64,000 bases of DNA from a virus. The number at the start of each line of letters is the position of its first letter. Position 1 is the first letter of the stretch. The translations under genes were made by a program, and so were the position numbers. This document shows, piece by piece, positions 33,501 through 39,567 of the stretch. The notes beneath the pieces are model-generated. The model was not told where the DNA came from. It saw only the letters and a list, made by a program, of their open reading frames with translations, and ran no database searches. The DNA is taken from positions 1 to 64,000 of IMG/VR virus record IMGVR_UViG_3300041409_000599. One strand, given 5' to 3'.

Positions 33501-35010
33501 AGCTTTCGGTCTTTACTTGCACCTTGGCCGCTTCAGCCGTGGCCTTATCGTGCGCTGCCACGCCATCATTAATAAGCTTGGCCGCCAGTGCTTCCGCTGC
33601 GTCGGGCGTCTTCGCGATGTGGATCTTGCCATCCACCACGACCTTGCCCTTGTTGTCGGCAATCCACTGCGTCAGGTTCTGGTGCGCCTCGTCGATAACC
33701 TGGTTGCGTTTTCCTTCCGGGACTTTTGCGATCGTCTGCGCCAGATGGTCAACCTGCGCGCCCGAAAGCTTGTTGCCAAACTCCTCGCCCGGAGTGGGTG
33801 GCGGCGGCGCCGGAGGCGGTACCGCTGGCCTTCCTGCAACAACGTTCTTGGCCATCGTCGCGGAGGCGTTGGCCTTCACCATCGACGCAACCTCAGAAGG
33901 CATCGGCCTTGGAGGTGCTTCAGGATTGTGCGGCGTACCGGTTATTTCTCCCGGCCCGGGTCCAAGTTGGCGTGGCTGGCCGGTTCTTCCAGTTGATGTG
34001 TCGCCTTCCGGTGCGGCTTTGTCCTCATAAGAAAATCCTCGCGAGAACTTTCGTCCGAATCGCGTATCACCGACTTTGGCCCCAATCGTCACGTCTTCCG
34101 GGGTCACGCGGACACCGCCAGATACCCTGTCACCAAAAGCGGAGAACTCTCCTATCCGGGTTGGACGTGGTCCCGGGCCTTTACCGTAGCCGGACTTCAG
34201 CCCGGAAACCACGCCCAGGGCTGACGGCGCAAACATCGACACCGTGCGAATCAGGTCTTCATCTTCAGGCGATACATGCCCGTGGACGGCTGCGCCTGCG
34301 CCCTCGCTGGCGAGCATGCCTGCGCCGAATCCCAGCGCTGTCTTGGCCGGGGCCATCACACCAGATGCCGCTACCAGCGGCAAACTGACATCGCCTACGC
34401 CCTTGATGGTTTCAGCAATGCCGCTCATTTCCTGCCGCCGGGCTGCTTCGGGCATCCGTGTAAGCGGTACGCGCTGGCCGGTACGAGGATTGGTAAAGAA
34501 CGCGCCGTTGTCCGGTACCTGCTGGCTTTCAGCTTTCTTGATGTCGCTGGCACCGCTGGCAATCTGCTCCGGGCCAGTCGTAAACGGACGCGCCGGATCA
34601 TAGATCGGCATATCCGCTTCAGGCACGGCAGAGAGTGGAACGCGCTGGCCAGTCCGAGGATTCGTGAAATGGCCGTCCGTTGGTTCCTTCGGTGCACCTG
34701 CAACCGGAGCCAGCGGCATACCGGCGGATTCACTGGCGGCAGTCTGTGGACTCTTCGCGCGCGCCACGGACGCCTGTGTGTCTTTGTCCGGCTGGTTCCA
34801 GAGCGTTCCAACCACATCAGAAAACTTTGGCGCAGGACGAGACGCGGCCGGTGCTTTGTATCCGGGAGAGCCGGGGCCAAGGGGATTGCCGCCGAGCGCA
34901 GTTCCGGTGCTGGGTTTGGCTATCTCGTCTTCGCCGAAGGTGATCGGCTTGGACGACTGGCCGGACTGATCGATGTCCTGATCGCTAAAAACTACCGGGG
35001 AATCGGGCAT
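27553..35010 (-). CDS. giant polyvalent virion protein with 2H, ART-like, GGDEF-like and ParB-like domains
   Basis: This protein has 2485 residues. An N-terminal low-complexity region carries two copies of FTNPRTGQRVPL. Around 600-760 lies a 2H phosphoesterase with both His motifs (HVTVRYG near 642, HVTLGYV near 724). Around 785-970 lies an ADP-ribosyltransferase-like domain (FYHGT, GPGLYLTDNP). A GGDEF-like domain (KGDEFLYRG near 1065) and a ParB/Srx-like domain (VVNGHHRVQLAKENG near 1245) follow. The last 900 residues are helical, with NPARHVYNIGNHW and one membrane-like segment (LFMLGLLTFVAYEMW near 2230). This matches phage polyvalent proteins thought to enter the host with the DNA. It lies among internal virion protein genes, which supports packaging and ejection. 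Confidence 0.85.
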   Translation of the reverse strand: MPDSPVVFSDQDIDQSGQSSKPITFGEDEIAKPSTGTALGGNPLGPGSPGYKAPAASRPAPKFSDVVGTLWNQPDKDTQASVARAKSPQTAASESAGMPLAPVAGAPKEPTDGHFTNPRTGQRVPLSAVPEADMPIYDPARPFTTGPEQIASGASDIKKAESQQVPDNGAFFTNPRTGQRVPLTRMPEAARRQEMSGIAETIKGVGDVSLPLVAASGVMAPAKTALGFGAGMLASEGAGAAVHGHVSPEDEDLIRTVSMFAPSALGVVSGLKSGYGKGPGPRPTRIGEFSAFGDRVSGGVRVTPEDVTIGAKVGDTRFGRKFSRGFSYEDKAAPEGDTSTGRTGQPRQLGPGPGEITGTPHNPEAPPRPMPSEVASMVKANASATMAKNVVAGRPAVPPPAPPPPTPGEEFGNKLSGAQVDHLAQTIAKVPEGKRNQVIDEAHQNLTQWIADNKGKVVVDGKIHIAKTPDAAEALAAKLINDGVAAHDKATAEAAKVQVKTESSQQPAKSSPEAANRTPEATSTPAAPVRQFLASSRPPKATPAQEPQAPTPQPVQTDLGETQAPGVPQESQSTQNLTGNEGAKQEVAAPKVFTENDIQPAHEYASTQVNIEPKSELGQRHTEAVAAIPEEHLGPNGKEKTPHVTVRYGLKDDSPEAIAHIKDAAAKIAPFEATVGKTGSFPATKEGAHPVIVHVEKSPELNALRSAVEGAGEFKPDDHGEYKPHVTLGYVKPEHVAKYEGGSHLEGGKIPVDHVVVSKRDGTEERIPLEGGYKYEPLTHEELPGGKTFYHGTPHGLTELKEADPVGFSGELNIYGPGLYLTDNPKVAEGYKRTRKPDEGRTEQRHVLSAELPGAKVLDLEKPLPDKVLQLFNKRIEQYTPLGMSAFPEGTKGTHIYSELRDESAAQRIPAYEIQDLLGDISQNLVEMGYHGLRHEGGRSAGKKYGPHNVVVLFPDYDSGKGTVYGNKPDRRTNVAERKRVADMKPHEMARELHTSRLDNGDGTHTEMPIPNGRAFHDAPSSPAVAMSDADALKAFNDKFGYKAGNTILVAKAEAAKEAGLDAYHQKGDEFLYRGESPEQLKAGLEKARAILRNREFTVTDADGNTVTLQGVDFSYGTGTDLKSAEAELHKHKTAREAAGERARGELRGITEVGHEAATQGGTEEVAPQTFHESEIEHQLPEGIPAKGQAGRVRVDDLTIAPKEFQYKLNTNEHGVTNLLSGQKWNDDLAGVVSIWHNPADGKTYVVNGHHRVQLAKENGAHDLLARHLNVDTAGEARATGALQNIAEGRGTAVDAAKFFRESGISPADLSKHGISLGESKAADGLALSKLDQSIFERVATGKMSEGRGVAIGQATSDPAQQEAILKLLDKREKQGKSVTDATVAELARFVGNSGNKTIEQGGLFGANQQIHSLALEKAEISAHIKAQIAKERRVFGSVATEDKASALGQVKGQKLKAEQNRKIADAAGQAEEAYNKLSSHTGPVNDILEKSAKELASGYHKPEDVKSRAYQAVRAELRKAVTGSEGQGAERVQEHPGHAEEDAGNADRQASVKPSDLEELRRPKNKSEEPTLPGMEPHVAAEKEAVAEKHGEDLSREITAPKESISTKTGEMERNSPLFRDSEASGQSGLFNQPGAPAKGETVTLADGRSGQVQYVHPEMNIARVKTDDGKTVTVGLKTLKDKSGESGFARLNVPSAVADLVKAAKEKTWDRVLEPGLNKAAKNIDDTLYQLGKQSDADVLRVIKLLKAVGPTTSPEDQAAIYHHKEDSGEALTARQQANLEGVVQPLMDANSEMRAKLNKAGVPMGEDDGYIHREVQGKNNQMERAMRGKGGTGKGNVLSKAASSLKGRRMFAAEDEDGQRVVVHRNGDTMTAFDNGSASEFAKDKPGLQVGDEFNDKDGQRWTLKQATTKEIEEHTGVRYYKNALANTVVDYLQLRRAERANDALDAMKEDPEFKSLSFKPEHGEMPPDGWRTVNLPQFNGYYFEKHLAETLDRFADELHADPAGAMEKIGNLMTASLVLNPARHVYNIGNHWLVERGVTGNFNVFRYPRSFKAGIRAIKAVVTQNDDFVQALDHGAPMMSHRQDLRELHKHLVDSILGYLDHHTDVASMLAKAAGYANHLDMMKGLYKLGQKMTWMSNDIFFLQATYEKALGGMPFEEAAAETAKHIPDYRIPSRVLNSHGLSKFMNSHMLTVFSRYHYGVWKSYGQMLKEAASPDSTWKDRARGFDHLFMLGLLTFVAYEMWDKLLKKITGDPKARMVRSGASAVPYLVNEIVKGNKPPEELIQGTFTPAVLPKTAAELAFNRDFYSGSRIYDRHAPAATIAHDVGKKITGALGPTQQVEKAERSETPTRDLLAYQAGVTFPNSETQSTAVRLMHELLRENMALTPDLQKQLDDKRARIESGDLSQKERKAQLKKQALDELSFYLPRLDRYSDVKKVFNAATPEEKAIIRPIMLKKAVSTMRGNPIEGEREGALHAFEER

Positions 35011-35029
35011 TTGGATTTATGATTGGGGC

Positions 35030-35230
35030 ATGAGAGGACGCGATAATTCAAAAGAGCGCTATTGGCAAGCGTCGGTAATGTGTGCGTTGGGATCGCTAGT
35101 CTACGCTGTGTTTTTTGGAATCGCGATTGCTAAGCAATTCCCTACTGCCGTGCCAATAATTTACGCTCTGATATGTGCATGGTTTCTGTGGCACGCCAAA
35201 CGTCTATGGGATGGCGATGTAGCTCAATGA
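35030..35230 (+). CDS. small two-helix membrane protein
   Basis: This 66-residue protein sits on the opposite strand to the late operon. Two hydrophobic segments (about 15-34 and 41-56) are joined by a short loop. A TATGAT -10-like box lies 7 nt before the ATG, suggesting its own near-leaderless transcript. It is coupled to the next gene by a 4-nt overlap. Confidence 0.5.
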   Translation: MRGRDNSKERYWQASVMCALGSLVYAVFFGIAIAKQFPTAVPIIYALICAWFLWHAKRLWDGDVAQ

Positions 35231-35562
35231 ACCGCCGCAACTTTCTTCAACTCGCCGCTCTCGCCGTCGCCGGACAAGCCGCAGAGCGTGTCTTTCCCTT
35301 CAGGGTATACAGCATCCCGAAAAATATTGTGGTGGCATCCAACTGGGATCAATTGATCATGCCGCCGTCCTCTCTCTACGGCATGCCTTACTATTTCCCG
35401 CCCGGCTGCCTTGGTAGTGTCGGCCCGTGGATGGGAATCAGCCGTGCCGAGTTCATCCCCTTCACAACATTAAAAAAGGACAGCGAAACCGCTGAAGCCG
35501 CCAGGACGCTGGCTAAGGCGCTGGACTGCCCTCATACTTACCGCCGGGCAGAATCTTTGTGA
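35227..35562 (+). CDS. twin-arginine signal protein
   Basis: This is 111 residues from the ATG at 35227. MNRRNFLQLAALAVAGQAA is a Tat-type signal (RRNFLQ plus hydrophobic core), followed by ERVFPFRVYSIPKN and a Pro/Gly/Tyr-rich stretch. I associate the FPFRVYSIP motif with uncharacterised proteins in acidobacterial phages. Folded export or membrane attachment is predicted. The 3' end overlaps the opposing late gene by 50 nt. Confidence 0.6.
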   Translation: MNRRNFLQLAALAVAGQAAERVFPFRVYSIPKNIVVASNWDQLIMPPSSLYGMPYYFPPGCLGSVGPWMGISRAEFIPFTTLKKDSETAEAARTLAKALDCPHTYRRAESL

Positions 35563-36871
35563 TCTTTATCTTCTGCCCTTTCACCGTCACGATATCGCCC
35601 TTCTGCCGGCCAGTCTGCGTATTCGAGGTCTGACGCTGCGCTGCTTCGCCCTGTAGCTTCCCGCCTTTGCGGTGAGAGAGAATGTCATCACGCACCTGAT
35701 CGCGTTCGCCTTGAGCATCAGCCAGTTGCTTGTCGATGCCATTCGTATCCTGCTTGAACAGCACCGCATCGCGCCGCGCTCCCATCAGCGAATCGATCTT
35801 CTTGTCATTCAACTTCGTGCGGTTCTTAAAGTCTCGCTGCTCCGCCGGCGAGAGTCCATTTAGTTCCTGATTGTTCTCGTCCTTCCCGCCGCTCTTGCGA
35901 TGCATGTAGTTGAACATCGCCCGCGCGTTCGGATCGCCCAGCAGCGCGCCCTCTTCCGCCGTCTTCGGCGTGTACGGCACCATCTGCCCGCCCTTGGTCT
36001 TCACCATCAATTCCACTTTGCCGGTTGCGGGATTCTTCTGCAGTGACGGCCGCGCGTTCTGTGCCGGAGTGTTCTGGTCCTCCTGCGCTTTCCGTGTCTC
36101 TTCCGCGCGATCGTGCTTTGCTTTTTCCTCCGCCAGTGACGACCGGGCGCTTGCGGTTTCCTGCTGCGCTGCCGCCGTCTCTCCCCGCGCTGCGCCGATC
36201 TGCTGGTCGTACGCCTGCTTGTTGGCCGATTCAAACAGCTTGCGGTTTTCCTCGCCCAGGTCTTTCTGCTGCTTGATCTGGGTATCGAGGTTTTCCACGT
36301 TGCCCTGGCGCTGTGCCTCATCCTGTGAGTAGCGTGAGTTCGTCGCTCCGGGTCCGACGTTGGCCACCACGCCATGTCCCGACAATCCCGAGCCAAAGTT
36401 CGCCAGCGTCCCCGCAATCCTCGCGCCGATACCCATTCGATACTTGGGATCCATCTTCCCGCCGGCATCACGGATCGGTATCGGCGAGCCAATCTGCGCG
36501 CGCTTCTGCATCAGCTCGCCATAGGTCTGCTGCGGCGATGGCGGCGCCGGGGGATACTGCCGGGTAGTCGAACTGAGATCAAGCGGCGTGCCGCCATTGG
36601 GATTCGCGCTGCCCGGAACCGTTGGCGCTGGCGCGCCATCTCCGGAACTGGCAATGCGCTGGCCCAGGCTTGGACGTGGCTGCTGCTCGGGCTGCGCCGG
36701 CGCTTGCGGCGCGGCTGCTGGCTCAGGCTGCTGCGGAGGCTGTGGAATTTCCTGTGCGCGTTCGCCGGTCGATTCCATCTCGTCGGCGCGCCCCGGCACC
36801 TTCACCTTGAAGCCGCCTACATCCTGGTATTTATGCTCGTTTTCTTCTTCTGGTTGCTCAATATCAAACAC
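35513..36871 (-). CDS. coiled-coil internal virion protein candidate
   Basis: This 452-residue protein has a Pro/Gln/Ala-rich N-terminus (residues 35-120), a Gly-rich hinge, and long Glu/Lys/Gln coiled coils (about 190-270). The C-terminus ends with a small beta motif (GDIVTVKGQKIKITKILPGGKYEG). Its position between the Hint protein and the polyvalent giant suggests an internal or ejection protein. The function assignment is positional only. Confidence 0.6.
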   Translation of the reverse strand: MFDIEQPEEENEHKYQDVGGFKVKVPGRADEMESTGERAQEIPQPPQQPEPAAAPQAPAQPEQQPRPSLGQRIASSGDGAPAPTVPGSANPNGGTPLDLSSTTRQYPPAPPSPQQTYGELMQKRAQIGSPIPIRDAGGKMDPKYRMGIGARIAGTLANFGSGLSGHGVVANVGPGATNSRYSQDEAQRQGNVENLDTQIKQQKDLGEENRKLFESANKQAYDQQIGAARGETAAAQQETASARSSLAEEKAKHDRAEETRKAQEDQNTPAQNARPSLQKNPATGKVELMVKTKGGQMVPYTPKTAEEGALLGDPNARAMFNYMHRKSGGKDENNQELNGLSPAEQRDFKNRTKLNDKKIDSLMGARRDAVLFKQDTNGIDKQLADAQGERDQVRDDILSHRKGGKLQGEAAQRQTSNTQTGRQKGDIVTVKGQKIKITKILPGGKYEGSPAP

Positions 36872-36881
36872 AGTTGATCTC

Positions 36882-37835
36882 CTATGCCATTACCCAGATG
36901 CCGTCTGCCATGTAGATATGAGAACCGCCAAGCTTCAGCGGGTAAACCACCTGCGCGCCAATATCTTCCACCGATGTGACGATGTCGGTATCGCTTTCAG
37001 CCAATACAACCTGCCCGGCCAACTCCGGCATGAATCCGTAGCCACCGATGGCCAGCGCCACGGTGTGCGTCTCGCTTCCGCGATGCCTGCGCCCACCCTC
37101 GGTTGCCATCGCAAACGATCTGGCCACGGTCGACAGCGGAGTCTCAAGCACCGGATTCGGCGGCGCCGACGTGCTGAGCGCCCACACATAATCGCCTTTG
37201 CGGACTTCTTCAATCGGCTTGTCTGAGCCGTCTGCCATGCGGATCATCGAGCCCGCGCATGGGCAGAAGCCCGCCGCGGCCGTACCTGCGCCCTGCGCGA
37301 TCGCCGGAGCCAGCGTGTCCCAGAATCCCGGCGTTCTCGCCGCGCCCGCCGCATTGCCCAGCGCTCCATTCGCTCCGCTGATCCCAGTGCCATACAAGCT
37401 TGCCTGAATCTCTGCCGGTACCTTCGAAGCGTCCACGCCGTACTGCTCCACTGCTGAAAGATTTCTCAGGCGTTCGGCATTCGACGTTGCCATCTCATTC
37501 ACCACGTCACGCTGCCGCGCCCTGCTGTCTTCCCCTGCTGCCGTCGCGTAGCCGGACGTATTCTCGCCCGTCCGCATCGACCGCAAGGCCAGATCGCCCT
37601 CCAGAGCCGTATGTCCCGCACTTGCTGCTGTATTGGCCAACGTGTTCTGTGTGGTCTGGTAATCGCCACCCTCGCCGTAGGTCTTGCGGCCAAAGTTCAT
37701 GAACCGGCCCAGATTGGCCTTGTAATCGCCAATCGACGCATTGGTGTCACTGAGCGATTTCTGCGCGTTGGCCTGGTCCTGCGATGATTGCTGCGTGCCC
37801 TGGTTTACGACCTGCTTTGATTCAGTGCGGCCCAT
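36882..37835 (-). CDS. virion protein with C-terminal Hint (hedgehog/intein) domain
   Basis: This 317-residue protein has a Gln/Ala/Ser-rich, coil-like N-terminal 185 residues. From about 190 a Hint domain begins at GF-CPCAGSMIRMADGSDKPIEEVRKGDYVW, with Cys at the splice-junction position. A later SETHTV block and the closing HIYMADGIWVMA correspond to Hint C-terminal strands, but the terminal His-Asn of inteins is absent. Self-cleavage or thioester chemistry at the Cys is possible; protein splicing is not expected. Confidence 0.75.
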   Translation of the reverse strand: MGRTESKQVVNQGTQQSSQDQANAQKSLSDTNASIGDYKANLGRFMNFGRKTYGEGGDYQTTQNTLANTAASAGHTALEGDLALRSMRTGENTSGYATAAGEDSRARQRDVVNEMATSNAERLRNLSAVEQYGVDASKVPAEIQASLYGTGISGANGALGNAAGAARTPGFWDTLAPAIAQGAGTAAAGFCPCAGSMIRMADGSDKPIEEVRKGDYVWALSTSAPPNPVLETPLSTVARSFAMATEGGRRHRGSETHTVALAIGGYGFMPELAGQVVLAESDTDIVTSVEDIGAQVVYPLKLGGSHIYMADGIWVMA

Positions 37836-38300
37836 CTAGTCCCCCAACTCGCTGAAATCAATTCCCACCGGCGTCAGGCTCTTCCATACCCTGATATGCG
37901 GATATCGCTTCAGGAACCGCGTCATGGCCACGGCAAACCGCTGTGGCACCAGTCCCCAGCCGCTGCGAAATCCGCGCGACTTTGCCCATTGCGCTTCGTG
38001 CGTCAACTCCGTGCCCAGCGATTCCATCACCGCTTTCGATCCGGTAATGATCGCCACTTCGGCCACCACTTCGGTGTACCTGAAGCCGCTGATCACTCCG
38101 TCCTCTTCCGCCACGGCCACGCGAATCACCGGCGGACAGTACGGCGCGAACGCCTGGCTGTCTTCCTCTTCACAGAACAGTTTTGGCCGGTCAACCTTTA
38201 CGTCAGTGCCAGCAAAGCGCTTTTCCTGCTCATCCCACAATTCCATGATGCGCGGCAAATCTTCCGCCACCGCCGGACGCCAGACTATTTCGGTCCGCAT
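37836..38300 (-). CDS. GNAT-fold acetyltransferase-like protein
   Basis: This is 154 residues from the ATG at 38300 (AAAGGA upstream). It starts IVWRPAVAEDLPRIMELWDEQ, then VAEEDGVISGFRYTEVVAEVAII and a helical AVMESLGTELTHEAQWAKSRGF, giving the alpha/beta order of GNAT enzymes. The acetyl-CoA loop is weak, so it may be a structural relic. Similar proteins occur in phage virion operons. Confidence 0.55.
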   Translation of the reverse strand: MRTEIVWRPAVAEDLPRIMELWDEQEKRFAGTDVKVDRPKLFCEEEDSQAFAPYCPPVIRVAVAEEDGVISGFRYTEVVAEVAIITGSKAVMESLGTELTHEAQWAKSRGFRSGWGLVPQRFAVAMTRFLKRYPHIRVWKSLTPVGIDFSELGD

Positions 38301-38641
38301 CCGCAATCCTTTTCGTCGACGCTCGCCGCCGCTGCCGCCTTGCCCAGATTCTCAGGATGGTCCGGATGCGCCAGCACCGCCGGATGCTGCGCGTGTCCGC
38401 TCTCTAGGCAATGCGCCAGAAACGCCAGTTCGCGCTCACGCATCATGTGGCGTATGTTTTCAAGCTTCTGGCCGGCATCGTACGGGACAATCCTGACCTT
38501 GCCCAAAGGGAAAGGCTTTGCCGGATCCTCCACCGCTGTATGCGTCGGGTGTACGACCGTTTGCGCGTGCCCGAAATCGTCCCAGAGTTCCACGGTGACG
38601 GAATGCGTTTTCGGGTCAAGCGTGTTCTTTTCGTGGATCAT
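38285..38641 (-). CDS. hypothetical late protein
   Basis: This 118-residue protein has a beta-rich N-terminus (HSVTVELWDDFGHAQTVV) and ends DEKDCGCGPK. It starts in an ATGA overlap with the upstream structural gene. A small virion or assembly protein is likely by position. Confidence 0.5.
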   Translation of the reverse strand: MIHEKNTLDPKTHSVTVELWDDFGHAQTVVHPTHTAVEDPAKPFPLGKVRIVPYDAGQKLENIRHMMRERELAFLAHCLESGHAQHPAVLAHPDHPENLGKAAAAASVDEKDCGCGPK

Positions 38642-39567
38642 AGCTGTGGCAGCTTCCTTGATCCGCTCCCCGGAGCCCCGCCGCCGGCGGTCGTGCCGCC
38701 GCCACCAGGTATGCCGCCGGTGCCGTCAGCCTTCACCGTATGCGTGGTCGCGATATAAAACAGAGCGTCCGCAATCGTCTTCAGGTATTGCGTTGCCGTG
38801 GGGAACGCCTGCATCAGATTCACGGTCGACCACACCACGGCATAGTCGGTGTCCTGCGCCGCACCCAGGATGATTGCGCCAGCGGTAGAAATCGCGTTGC
38901 CCTGGCCGTCAAAGCGGCTGAAGGCGCTGCCGACGCCGCCCGCGCCATAAACGCGAATATCATCCGTGCCGCCATCCACTACCGAATCCACCGTCGCATT
39001 GTTGGTGCTGTTCAACGGCGACCGCGGCGCGATGGAAGGCGACCGCATAAACCCGCTCTGCACGCCTACCGGCCCGCAGGTCTGTGCCGACGAAAAAATC
39101 TGCCAGTCATTGAAGTTCTGTCCATCGAACGAACTGCGCACCCGGAAAAAGCGGGTCTCGTTGGGCCGCTGGTCCTGGCCAAAAACATCCGGGGTAATCC
39201 CGTAGTCCAGCAGGCTCGAAGAATTATTGAAATTGCTGTCCGTCGCCGATTGCACATTGTGGAGAATCACCGCGCCGTTGAGGTTCATGCCCTGGGCGAG
39301 CTGGGCGCGCATCTGCGCTACCGACTGCGGATTCACGTTCTGCGGGTTGGTGATGATCCAGCGGAATTTACCGTCAATGCCTATCACGCTCAACGCACAC
39401 GCCGGCGGCGGCGCTGTCTGCGTCGGCTGCTGGTTCGGATCATCCACGAAGCGCGGAACCTTGCCGCCACCGTTGACCGCGATGGAGTCCAGATGCTGGT
39501 CCAGGGCGATAACAAACTGCTGCTGCTGGCCGGTGAACGCGCCGACATAGCTTCTCAGTCCGCTCAT
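38638..39567 (-). CDS. virion structural protein (tail-associated)
   Basis: This is 309 residues from the ATGA-coupled ATG at 39567. It is beta-rich with Asn/Ser/Gly-rich stretches, resembling tail-surface proteins (FFRVRSSFDGQNFNDWQIFSS). The C-terminus is a Gly-rich tail (GGIPGGGGTTAGGGAPGSG). The role is inferred from position after the nozzle-like gene. Confidence 0.6.
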   Translation of the reverse strand: MSGLRSYVGAFTGQQQQFVIALDQHLDSIAVNGGGKVPRFVDDPNQQPTQTAPPPACALSVIGIDGKFRWIITNPQNVNPQSVAQMRAQLAQGMNLNGAVILHNVQSATDSNFNNSSSLLDYGITPDVFGQDQRPNETRFFRVRSSFDGQNFNDWQIFSSAQTCGPVGVQSGFMRSPSIAPRSPLNSTNNATVDSVVDGGTDDIRVYGAGGVGSAFSRFDGQGNAISTAGAIILGAAQDTDYAVVWSTVNLMQAFPTATQYLKTIADALFYIATTHTVKADGTGGIPGGGGTTAGGGAPGSGSRKLPQL

